The notes: generated from the sequence alone by a model not told the origin. 10,511 nt of DNA from an uncultured Anaerolineaceae bacterium (GCA_937890875.1 CALAEB010000334.1:1-10511), one strand, 5' to 3'; positions 1 to 7,209 are shown, counted from the stretch's first letter. Numbers and translations are program-made.

Positions 1-20
1 GGTTGAACGACGGCGGGCAG

Positions 21-296
21 TTAGCTCATGCGTGAAAAATGTTCGATCGCCTTGGCGAACTCGGCAATTGTCTGATCGGCGTTTCCATGTTCGATACCGT
101 CCCGAACACAGTGGTTTAAATGTCCTTCCAGCACGACCTGCCCCACTTTATGCAGCGCATTTTTCGCGGCATTAATCTGGATCAGTATATCTTCGCAAGG
201 GATATCTTCGTCGATCATTCTATCGATCGCGTTCAGTTGTCCAATAATCTTTTTGATTCTGCGGTGAAGATTATCCGCATCCATACATTGTCTCAT
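21..296 (-). CDS. csoR: CsoR/RcnR-family metal-sensing transcriptional repressor, probably copper-type CsoR
   Basis: Small all-helical DNA-binding repressor (91 aa from the chosen start) of the CsoR/RcnR/FrmR (DUF156) family, which loses DNA affinity on binding a metal or other effector. The N-terminal helix carries the family pattern LHRRIKKIIGQ. Cys34, His59 and Cys63 are spaced C-x24-H-x3-C, the copper-sensing CsoR ligand set; FrmR lacks the second Cys, RcnR has His there, and CstR lacks the His. The ligand set favours Cu(I), but this is inferred. An upstream ATG at 314 is possible. I prefer the ATG at 296 because it follows AAGGATGGTGAACCG, because the predicted transcription start (about 317) would leave almost no leader for the 314 start, and because family members usually begin close to the MRQCMD segment. 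The gene is divergent from the DUF5343 gene. The expected partner (a copper ATPase or chaperone) would lie beyond the left edge and is not seen. Confidence 0.9.
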   Translation of the reverse strand: MRQCMDADNLHRRIKKIIGQLNAIDRMIDEDIPCEDILIQINAAKNALHKVGQVVLEGHLNHCVRDGIEHGNADQTIAEFAKAIEHFSRMS

Positions 297-323
297 CGGT
301 TCACCATCCTTCATTCTACGCTT

Positions 324-351
324 ATTATAGAGCCAATCATGAGAAAATCAA
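324..351 (-). promoter_or_regulatory. Promoter of the CsoR-like gene
   Basis: Read on the minus strand: TTGATT (346-351) as -35, a 16-base spacer, then a perfect TATAAT (324-329) as -10. Transcription would start near 317, about 20 bases before the preferred ATG at 296. No GC-rich CsoR-type operator palindrome is evident here, so autoregulation cannot be read from the sequence. Confidence 0.6.
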
Positions 352-469
352 AACGCAGCGAGAATTCGACTTTCGACATTTAGATCATATTTTGAACTGC
401 TGAAAATGCACGCGAAACATACTGGCAACCCGAATTGCTGTGAATTGTTGTTCAAAAACAGATATTTTC

Positions 470-505
470 GTATCTTTTAGTATAATAGCGATTCAAGAAA
501 GATAC
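470..505 (+). promoter_or_regulatory. -10 box inside an inverted repeat upstream of the DUF5343-like gene
   Basis: A perfect TATAAT lies at 481-486. It is bracketed by an exact 8-base inverted repeat, GTATCTTT (470-477) and AAAGATAC (498-505), with a 20-base gap. A good -35 hexamer at standard spacing is not visible. The geometry would let a dimeric regulator bind across the -10 and the start of transcription, or let the leader begin with half of the repeat. The operator role is inferred. The Shine-Dalgarno AGGA is at 526-529, five bases before the ATG at 535. Confidence 0.5.
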
Positions 506-534
506 AAAAAGGCTTTCAGAAAGAGAGGATTAAC

Positions 535-1242
535 ATGGCACAAAACCCGAAGGGCGATTTAATCAGTGATTTGGCTGATACCCTGCTGTCCGGAAGCGGA
601 CTTAATTTAAGTGACATCGTGGACAGCGTTGCCGAAAACGTGGGCGGAAAAAGCGCCGACAGTTTTCCTGTTCTGTCCAGCGCCAATTGGTGGGCGCTCC
701 GTAACCGGTTCAAAAAGAACATTCCGGCAACAATAACCAAAAAGTGGGTTTCCGATGTATTGGATATCACCGCTGCCACCGCAGAGAAAAACATCCTGCC
801 CGTCCTGAAACAAATCGGATTCATCAGCGCGACTGGGAAAACAACCGACCGGGCGGAAGCCTGGACCAGCGACAGCAAATATGAACAGATTTGTGAAAGG
901 ATCAAAAAAGACGTTTATCCGGCCGATTTGCGGGAAATGGACAGTTCCACAAAAACGGCCCAAGCCAAAATTACATCCTGGTTCAAGAAGAAGACCGGGG
1001 CCGCGGAAACAACCGCAAAACGGATGACGAGTTTTTATCTGCTGCTGGACGAATCGCTGCCAGAAAACGCGGCTGAAAAATCATCCGGTACATCCGCGAG
1101 CAAAAAGACTCCGTCTTCGGCCAAATCGCTCTCGGTGAATATCCGGATCGATTTTCCGTCCAATACTGCCGCCAGACAATTTGATGAAATTCTGAGCGAT
1201 ATCGCCAGCCAGGTGCACGCAAAAGTCAGCAACTTGAGTTAG
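535..1242 (+). CDS. DUF5343-like domain protein of unknown function
   Basis: A 235-aa soluble protein with no signal peptide or membrane segment. Residues about 44-171 match by eye what I recall of the DUF5343 pattern: FPVLSSANWWALRNRF near the start, then LPVLKQIGFI, an ICERI..VYPADL segment, a WFKKKTG motif, and a closing MTSFYLLL. A Ser/Lys-rich spacer (about 172-198) leads to a C-terminal strand-helix unit (about 199-229, LSVNIRIDFPSN and then an amphipathic helix). I recall similar tails in other members of this family, but their role is unknown to me. Such proteins are found scattered in accessory regions of bacterial genomes; the family has no established biochemical function that I know. 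The gene is a single plus-strand unit between two minus-strand genes, with its own promoter and a strong ribosome site, and is followed by a terminator-like hairpin. It could be a regulatory or defence-associated protein, but nothing in the sequence proves that. Confidence 0.75.
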   Translation: MAQNPKGDLISDLADTLLSGSGLNLSDIVDSVAENVGGKSADSFPVLSSANWWALRNRFKKNIPATITKKWVSDVLDITAATAEKNILPVLKQIGFISATGKTTDRAEAWTSDSKYEQICERIKKDVYPADLREMDSSTKTAQAKITSWFKKKTGAAETTAKRMTSFYLLLDESLPENAAEKSSGTSASKKTPSSAKSLSVNIRIDFPSNTAARQFDEILSDIASQVHAKVSNLS

Positions 1243-1268
1243 ACAGGAACCAAGCCAAAAGACGCACT

Positions 1269-1357
1269 GGAGGGTCTCCCATAAGTCCGTTTTCACAGCC
1301 TGTTTCCGAATTCTTCCGGAAAACAGCCCTGTTTTTTTGACTTACGGGACACCCTCC
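1269..1357. repeat. 89-bp imperfect palindrome with a nested hairpin
   Basis: The outer arms are 1269-1287 (GGAGGGTCTCCCATAAGTC) and 1339-1357 (GACTTACGGGACACCCTCC), which pair at 17 of 19 positions. A second, shorter stem sits inside them. I see no flanking target duplication and no open frame, so a MITE-like origin is only a possibility. It fills the space between two convergent transcription units (the DUF5343-like gene and the redox operon) and may end transcription from both. Confidence 0.6.
1300..1338 (+). terminator. Candidate intrinsic terminator after the DUF5343-like gene
   Basis: CTGTTTCCG (1300-1308) pairs with CGGAAAACAG (1317-1326) with one bulge and an 8-base loop. Seven T residues at 1332-1338 follow, but five bases beyond the stem, which weakens the call. 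It is nested inside the larger palindrome at 1269-1357. Confidence 0.4.
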
Positions 1358-1407
1358 TGAACAAACGCAGCCCAGCACCCGGATTCCCGGAACTGGAAAA
1401 GACGCGT

Positions 1408-3486
1408 CTACAAACCTGTTTTTGTATAATAGTTCCGGATATAACTGCGATCCGCTTCCGGGACCGGCGTTACAATAAATTGGCTGTCATCCGGGACTTC
1501 ATTTTGCTGGTAAACGTTAATCGCGCCGTCTTTAAAGACCGGACAAACCGCGAGACAAATTCCGCATCCGTTGCAGCGGTCCGGATTAACCTGCGGATAA
1601 ATACCGCGGTACCCTTCCACCTCAACCTCACCAAAAGCCTGATAAGGACAGGCATCCACACAGCGATTACAGCGGGTACATTCCGGATAATAGACATGCG
1701 CCAGGCCGATTTTTTCCTGCATCTTTTCGATTCCGGAAAAGACCGGGATTGCCCCGCTCGGGCAAACAACACTGCAGCGGTTACAGGACGGATCACAATA
1801 GCTGCCGCCAAATTCGACGATCGGGGTGCCAATGCCTTCCAGTCCGCTTTCCAGAATGGAGGGCTTCAGAATATCCTGCGGACAGGCGAGCACGCATTGG
1901 TTGCAGCGAGTGCATAGCTGCAGAAACTTTTCCGGTTTCGTTTCCCCGGAACGGACCCCGCCTGGAGGCCGCAGCGGGTTCTTCGCCTGCACCGGAAGAT
2001 ATTGTTTTTGCAATGTGCTGAGACCAAAAGCCGCAGCGGCGACAGCGACGGTGCCCAAAAGCTCCCGTTTTCCCGGGTCAAATTCATTTTTGAAGTTGAA
2101 AATCTTCTCACCGTGAAATGTGATCGCACAGGTCGGGCAGTCATGCGCACAATCCAGACAGACGATGCATTCTCCGGGATCAGACCGGTATCCGTTCTCC
2201 GGATCAATGGCCCCTACCGGACAGGAACGGGGACATTCGCCGCATTCCGCGCACGCTTTCTGTTCGACATGCCGCTTCTTGGGAGAGAATTTCGAAAGCA
2301 GGCCCAAAAACCCTCCGGCAGGACAGATATACCGGCACCAGAACCGCTTCTCAATGAAATTCAACAGTAGGGCCAGAACCATCGGTAGCGCAACCAGCCA
2401 CCAGAGCGTCCCCAGGAAACGGAATGCATCCAGATATCCCTGCGTGACGAATTCGGAGCCAGGCTTGAACAGAACCAATACAGGCTGAATCAGCATGGAG
2501 ATCGGATCGAGCCAGATAAAAGAGATGCTGCCTAAAAACGCGGAAATAACAAGGACAAAAAACAGGACCGTCTTGATCCGCCGGAGATTTTTTGTTTTAA
2601 TCCGGCGGTCATTTCTGCCGTAAGCGTCCAAAATGGTTCCCAACGGGCAAATCCACCCGCACCAGACCCGGCCGAAGATCAGCGTCAATGCCAGCGTGAT
2701 CAGCGAGGGCCAATATTGCAAGATCGGCTCCCGTCCGGAAATCAGCGTCATCAGCGCCTGATAAGGATCGATCCGTGAGAAGAAATTGTTCGGGAGGAAA
2801 GGAATCGCTTTTCCGATCAGCGTCAGCACCATCAGGACCAGAAAAAACACAAGGAAGAATTTGTTAAAAAACTTCCGCCATAATACCTGCGCCCGGGCTT
2901 TTTTCTTATAGGCTGCGCCAATCCCTAATCCCAGTCCATTGACGACCGCGCCCGTCGGGCAATACCGGATACAGGCCGAGCAGGTATCGCAGGCCGCGGA
3001 ATGTTTTCCGTCTATGGTCGAAACAATTCTGTTTTCTCCGCGTCCGATAAAATCAATGACGCTTTTTCCCCGCGTATGGCAGGCACGAATACATTGTCCG
3101 CACCGGATACAATTTTCGTGAATGTTCTTGGTAATAAAAGTTGACTCGTAAATGCCATAACGAGCCGCCATCTTCAGAACCTTCGGATGATCGGGACACA
3201 GCGAAAGCAAAAAGTCCGCCACATCCGCTTGTGCATCGAACACCTCATCCGAATCGGTGATGATGACCATCCCTTCTTCGATCAGCGTATCGCAGGCTGT
3301 GACAATCTTTTTTGTTCCATCCTTGTACTGGACAGAGACGATGCACATCCGGCAGGCGCCGTAAGGCTCCAGATCGTCATCATGGCAAAAAGTGGGAATA
3401 AAAATATCCCGTTCCCGGGCAACCTGCAGAATCGTCTGCCCTTCTGCCGTTTCAAATCGCCGCCTGTTGAGAATGATATTTATCAC
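1408..3486 (-). CDS. Membrane polyferredoxin: HydA/NuoG-like N-terminus fused to NapH-like and NapG/MauM-like modules
   Basis: 692-aa membrane iron-sulfur protein, probably the electron outlet for the two upstream genes. Residues 1-75 form a NuoG/HydA-type [2Fe-2S] domain (Cys34, 45, 48, 65). Two [4Fe-4S] motifs follow (Cys126-136 and 166-176). Four hydrophobic helices (about 207-228, 260-275, 308-326, 357-378) enclose a NapH-like module with the CxxxCP signatures CGWICP (276-281) and CRYICP (384-389), then two cubane motifs (412-422, 440-450). A fifth hydrophobic stretch (about 477-490) follows GKRELLG and resembles an internal Tat-type signal anchor. The last 200 residues hold four more cubane motifs (525-535, 564-575, 603-613, 638-648), NapG/MauM style. 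That is one [2Fe-2S] and eight [4Fe-4S] motifs. No H-cluster, molybdopterin or haem motif is present. The start is GTG; the Shine-Dalgarno AGGAAGGA overlaps the TAG stop of the preceding gene, implying coupled translation. The substrate and final acceptor are unknown. Confidence 0.85.
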   Translation of the reverse strand: MINIILNRRRFETAEGQTILQVARERDIFIPTFCHDDDLEPYGACRMCIVSVQYKDGTKKIVTACDTLIEEGMVIITDSDEVFDAQADVADFLLSLCPDHPKVLKMAARYGIYESTFITKNIHENCIRCGQCIRACHTRGKSVIDFIGRGENRIVSTIDGKHSAACDTCSACIRYCPTGAVVNGLGLGIGAAYKKKARAQVLWRKFFNKFFLVFFLVLMVLTLIGKAIPFLPNNFFSRIDPYQALMTLISGREPILQYWPSLITLALTLIFGRVWCGWICPLGTILDAYGRNDRRIKTKNLRRIKTVLFFVLVISAFLGSISFIWLDPISMLIQPVLVLFKPGSEFVTQGYLDAFRFLGTLWWLVALPMVLALLLNFIEKRFWCRYICPAGGFLGLLSKFSPKKRHVEQKACAECGECPRSCPVGAIDPENGYRSDPGECIVCLDCAHDCPTCAITFHGEKIFNFKNEFDPGKRELLGTVAVAAAAFGLSTLQKQYLPVQAKNPLRPPGGVRSGETKPEKFLQLCTRCNQCVLACPQDILKPSILESGLEGIGTPIVEFGGSYCDPSCNRCSVVCPSGAIPVFSGIEKMQEKIGLAHVYYPECTRCNRCVDACPYQAFGEVEVEGYRGIYPQVNPDRCNGCGICLAVCPVFKDGAINVYQQNEVPDDSQFIVTPVPEADRSYIRNYYTKTGL

Positions 3487-3498
3487 GGGCTGTCCTTC

Positions 3499-6400
3499 CT
3501 ATTGGTAATAAATCGCATTATCATCACATACGTTATAACAATACCCGCATCGAATGCAGATCGAACTTTCAATCATCCTTTTTTCTTCATCCGCTTCAAA
3601 AATTGCGGTTACCGGACATACCACCTGACATTTTCCGCAGGCAGTGCAGCGCTCCGGATCCACCCGATATTGAACCATATCCGGGCAATTGCCGCCGGGG
3701 CATTTCCCCCGCAGATGCGCCTCATATTCCTTCGGATAATCGTTCATTGAGGCCAGAACAACCATCGAAGCATTCTGCCCCAGTTTACACATGGAACTGT
3801 CGCGCACCGTATTGGCAAGATCCTTCAGTGTGATCAGATCCTGGCGCTCGGAATTATTATTAACAATGTACTCCATCAATTTGATCATCTGCGGAATGCC
3901 GATCCGGCAGGAAGAACACCGTCCGCAGGCCTCATCCCGGATCTCCTCAAGCGCATGCATCGTGCGGAAAATGATGCAGGTATTTTCCGGGCACGCATGC
4001 AGAACCGAACCGAAGTCCGTTCCCGCCTTTTGCAGCGTCTCATAATCATAGAGAACATCCCAGTTTTCTTCCGGAACGAACCCGCCCGTAATCCCGCCGG
4101 TCTGCACAGCTTTCAGCTTCCCGTGGACAGCTCCGCCTCCGATACCGTTAATGATCGTCGAAAGCGGCGTTCCGAGACGGACTTCAGCATATCCCGGATT
4201 TTTGACCGGTCCGGTCAGCGACACCAGCGTTGTTCCGCCGCTCTTTTTTGATCCTGTCTGAGCATACCATTCCCCGCCATTCCGGATAATTGCGGGAATG
4301 CTGGCCCAGGTTTTTACATTATTCACCAGCGTCGGTTTCCCCCACAATCCGGATTTCGCGGGATAAGGCGGCCTTGGCCGGGGCTCGCTCCAATTCCCTT
4401 CAATGGCATTGAGCAGGCTGGTCTCTTCACCGCTGATATAGGAATTGGCCCCCAAATGGACAATCACATCAAAATTGAAGTTGCTGTTCAAAATTTTCTT
4501 TCCCAGCAGTCCGCTGTGATATGCGTCCTCGACAGCCTTTTCCATCTGTTTCAACGCGCTCTTGAATTGCGTCCGCACATAAATGAAACCCCTGGTCGCC
4601 TGCACGGCGTAAGCGCCAATAATCAGGCCCTCCAGAATCAGATGCGGATTCGCCGCCATCAGCGCCGGATCGTCCATTGAACCGGGGTCCGCTGCATTGC
4701 CATTAACGACCACATATTTCAAACCACTGTGTTCTTTCCGACAAACATCCCATTTTTTCCATGTCGGGAAACCCGCGCCGCCGCGCCCGCGCAGCCTGGA
4801 ATTTTCGATTTGCTTAATAATTTCATCCGAAGGCAGTGTCAAAGCTTTCGCGAGCGCTTCATACCCGCCCACCGCCAGATAATCTCCGATGGATTCCGGG
4901 TCAATCCGGCTGAGATCTTTTGTCAGAATTCGTGTCTGAAGTTTATAAAAAGGAATCGCGCTTTCCAGAAGGATTTTTTTTCCGCTTTGCGGATTCTGAT
5001 ACAACAGGGAAGGGATAACATTTCCTTTCAGGAACGTTTCCTGAATAATTTTTTCAGCATCCGCCGGTTTCACCTGCACGTATAAAATCGTAGCCGGCAT
5101 CAACATGACTAACGGGCCTTGTCCGCACAGACCGCGGCAGCCTGTTTTTTTCAGTTCAACCGTAACCCCAAGTCCGAAATGTTCAATCCGCTCCTGAAAA
5201 GCTTCAAAAACCGCCAGCGCGCCCTGTGCGCAGCATCCGTCACCGGCACAAACCGTTATCTGTGGGGTCACTCCGCTGAATTCCGACACCAGTTCGGATT
5301 TCAGTTTCTCCAGCGCCGCCATTTGGTCACTGAGCGTCGCCATTTCGAGCGCCTGCGCTATTCCTGACAAATCTTTTTTGTTGACCGCAGCGGTTGTGTC
5401 AGGAATTATCCTGCCGGGTGCATTTTCCTTCGTGGTCCCCGGCTGTTCATCCGCCGGGATCTCTTCTTCCGCTGTGCCCGCAGACGCGGCTTCTTCGGCG
5501 GGACCGGCACTCTGGGGCAAATGACCTTCCGTTTCAGGATTTGTTTCGGAGGATCCGGTTACGGGTTCCGAACCGACAGACGCATTCTGAGGAGAATTCG
5601 AATCATCAAATTTTGTGAACAACTCGGACACGGTCAGAAATTCGGCTTCATCCGGGTTTGCGGCATTGGTCCCTGAAATGACAGCGGCCCTTTCTGCAAG
5701 AAACGTCTCATGCGCAGTATATTCTGCTTTCAGTGATTCGGCCGTCCCTTTTTCAATGTTCGACCGGTCTTCCAATTTAAGCCGCTCAATTTTCTTGGGA
5801 TGAAACAATTTCAATGTCCGTGGAATCAAGACCGGCAGAAGTTCTTCCGTTTCCTCCGGAAGAACGGCATCACCGGTCTCTGCCGGAGTCGACGGTACGG
5901 CAGCCTCCGCACCCAGATCAGGCGCAGAACCGCTCACTTCACCGCCTGGCAAACGCCCGTCCACGGCAGGCTCCGCCGCATCCGGGCTAAGTGAAACATG
6001 CTCCCCGTCTGCGCTGTCGGATGTTATCGATTGATTGAACTCCGGATCCTGGCCGGGAGCTGAATCAACTTCCGGTGTTATTTGTTCTCCGGCGGCAGTC
6101 CCGGCCGTTTGCCCCAGGGCAAGCGCCTGCAGCTCCTCCAGCGTTATCCGTCTGGATGGCTGGGATGCGTTTGGGTCAAACACCAGCCGGGAGATGACCT
6201 TCCCTTTTCGCAGCGTCTTTTGGACAATTTCGTCAACATCTTTTTCTCCGACATTGACATAAGTGACCTTCGCTGGAAGCAGCATGACGACCGGTTCAAG
6301 GCCGGTTAAATTGCTGCCGTCAATCTGCATCACTTCAACCCGGGCAGATAGCTTATTTTGCTTCAAAGATTGCTGCACAGCGGAATAAAGCGTCAATGCG

Positions 6401-6516
6401 TCCGCGGCGGCTTTTCCCTGCCAGGCACAAATGATGATCGCCGGCGAATCGTTCTCAACGATAGAAAAGATACTCTTTTCTGCTTCCTGAAGTGCTGTTA
6501 ATATATCCGCATCCAT
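3499..6516 (-). CDS. NuoF/HydB-like flavoprotein with duplicated, partly degenerate N-terminal ferredoxin domain
   Basis: 1005 aa, against roughly 600 for a HydB with the same core. Residues about 25-112 form a thioredoxin-like ferredoxin fold with three of four cluster cysteines missing. Residues about 115-380 are a Glu/Pro/Ala/Ser-rich, probably disordered linker. Residues about 381-413 look like a helix. Residues about 418-506 are an intact [2Fe-2S] thioredoxin-like domain (Cys423, Cys428, Cys460, Cys464). The NuoF core follows: glycine-rich FMN/NADH loop GRGGAGFPTW (577-586), SGEET (695-699), PPYPAKSGLWGKPTLVNN (716-733), and the [4Fe-4S] motif CGRCSSC plus Cys910 (864, 867, 870, 910). 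Two C-terminal ferredoxin cubanes lie at Cys957-967 and Cys987-997. The family moves electrons between NAD(H), FMN and iron-sulfur centres, in some HydABC complexes by flavin-based bifurcation. Several pocket acids differ from consensus (see findings). It is the second gene of the operon, with a weak Shine-Dalgarno (ACAGGAAC) at short spacing. A cytoplasmic location is inferred. Confidence 0.9.
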   Translation of the reverse strand: MDADILTALQEAEKSIFSIVENDSPAIIICAWQGKAAADALTLYSAVQQSLKQNKLSARVEVMQIDGSNLTGLEPVVMLLPAKVTYVNVGEKDVDEIVQKTLRKGKVISRLVFDPNASQPSRRITLEELQALALGQTAGTAAGEQITPEVDSAPGQDPEFNQSITSDSADGEHVSLSPDAAEPAVDGRLPGGEVSGSAPDLGAEAAVPSTPAETGDAVLPEETEELLPVLIPRTLKLFHPKKIERLKLEDRSNIEKGTAESLKAEYTAHETFLAERAAVISGTNAANPDEAEFLTVSELFTKFDDSNSPQNASVGSEPVTGSSETNPETEGHLPQSAGPAEEAASAGTAEEEIPADEQPGTTKENAPGRIIPDTTAAVNKKDLSGIAQALEMATLSDQMAALEKLKSELVSEFSGVTPQITVCAGDGCCAQGALAVFEAFQERIEHFGLGVTVELKKTGCRGLCGQGPLVMLMPATILYVQVKPADAEKIIQETFLKGNVIPSLLYQNPQSGKKILLESAIPFYKLQTRILTKDLSRIDPESIGDYLAVGGYEALAKALTLPSDEIIKQIENSRLRGRGGAGFPTWKKWDVCRKEHSGLKYVVVNGNAADPGSMDDPALMAANPHLILEGLIIGAYAVQATRGFIYVRTQFKSALKQMEKAVEDAYHSGLLGKKILNSNFNFDVIVHLGANSYISGEETSLLNAIEGNWSEPRPRPPYPAKSGLWGKPTLVNNVKTWASIPAIIRNGGEWYAQTGSKKSGGTTLVSLTGPVKNPGYAEVRLGTPLSTIINGIGGGAVHGKLKAVQTGGITGGFVPEENWDVLYDYETLQKAGTDFGSVLHACPENTCIIFRTMHALEEIRDEACGRCSSCRIGIPQMIKLMEYIVNNNSERQDLITLKDLANTVRDSSMCKLGQNASMVVLASMNDYPKEYEAHLRGKCPGGNCPDMVQYRVDPERCTACGKCQVVCPVTAIFEADEEKRMIESSICIRCGYCYNVCDDNAIYYQ

Positions 6517-6609
6517 GTTCCTGTCCGTTGCCGTTAAAAAACCGGGCTTGCCGTTTAACCAATTTTGATAAAGAGCAGAAAACCACCTTGAAAGGCAGCC
6601 CGACCTTGA

Positions 6610-7080
6610 TCAGAGCTCGCTGCTGTCGTACTCCGAAAGCAATTGCTGAATTTTATCAGCTGTGCTATGACTGTATACTTTGTCATTAATGATCACTACC
6701 GGACCAACGGCGCATAATCTTTGACATGGTACCAGCTCAAGCGTAAAGGATTCGTCCGGGGATGTTTCACCCGGTTTAATATTCAGAAATTCGGAAATCT
6801 TTGCCGCAGTCAGTTGTCCACCGCCGGAACTGCAATTACAGCCCTGACAGACCCTGATCACATTTCTCGCTTTGGGAGTAAAACTGAATGTATTGTAAAA
6901 GCTGATTATCTTTTTTAAACGGAGCGGAGGAACCGAAAGTTTATCGGACACCTCACTTAAAGCCTCTTCAGAAATATACCCGTACAATTCTTCAATTTTC
7001 AACAACACCGGTATCAGCCCGCCCGGGTTCTTGCCATAACTTCGGATAATATCATCCACATTGTTGAGATTAACATTCAT
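6610..7080 (-). CDS. NuoE/HydC-like [2Fe-2S] thioredoxin-like subunit
   Basis: 156 aa, typical for the 24-kDa-type subunit that pairs with NuoF or HydB. The N-terminal helical part (IPVLLKIEELYGYISEEAL, then VPPLRLKKIISFY) has the usual family layout. The C-terminal thioredoxin-like fold carries the [2Fe-2S] ligands Cys78 and Cys83 (CQGCNC segment) and Cys119 and Cys123 (CQRLCAVGP); Cys81 is an extra cysteine inside the first pair. It is expected to pass or store one electron near the FMN of the next gene product. The frame is open upstream to a TTG at 7119. I chose the ATG at 7080 because AGGAG lies seven bases before it, and because the family normally starts close to this point. It is first in the operon, 93 bases ahead of the NuoF-like gene. 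The gene symbols nuoE or hydC are not assigned because neither a complex I nor a hydrogenase is present in the window. Confidence 0.9.
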   Translation of the reverse strand: MNVNLNNVDDIIRSYGKNPGGLIPVLLKIEELYGYISEEALSEVSDKLSVPPLRLKKIISFYNTFSFTPKARNVIRVCQGCNCSSGGGQLTAAKISEFLNIKPGETSPDESFTLELVPCQRLCAVGPVVIINDKVYSHSTADKIQQLLSEYDSSEL

Positions 7081-7180
7081 CAATATGCTCCTGGCTTCGA
7101 GATACATCGGCAATTCCAAAACCGGGTATGGCTCTCACATCTAATAATGTACGGTATATTCTTTTTGTAATTTATACATA

Positions 7181-7209
7181 ATCATACTTGGATTTGGCCG
7201 CATTGTAAA
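7181..7209 (-). promoter_or_regulatory. Promoter of the three-gene redox operon
   Basis: On the minus strand: TTTACA (7204-7209), an exact 17-base spacer, then TATGAT (7181-7186), each one base from the sigma-70-type consensus. The predicted start is near 7174, giving a leader of about 95 bases before the ATG at 7080. A second AT-rich TATAAT (minus strand, near 7220-7225) lies upstream but has no convincing -35. Confidence 0.65.

Noticed and set aside
297..314. Upstream ATG at 314 for the CsoR-like gene
   Set aside because: The predicted transcription start near 317 leaves almost no leader, and the ATG at 296 has a better ribosome site and family-like N-terminus.
1408..3486. Reading the third operon protein as an iron hydrogenase or NuoG because of its N-terminus
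   Set aside because: No H-cluster cysteine motifs and no molybdopterin-type domain follow; the chain turns into membrane helices and ferredoxin domains.
3187..3750. 187-codon plus-strand open frame
   Set aside because: It lies antisense over the well-supported polyferredoxin and NuoF-like genes and spans their junction; its sequence has no family character.
7081..7119. N-terminal extension of the NuoE-like gene from TTG at 7119
   Set aside because: The ATG at 7080 has AGGAG at ideal spacing; the TTG has no ribosome site and adds 13 residues not expected for the family.
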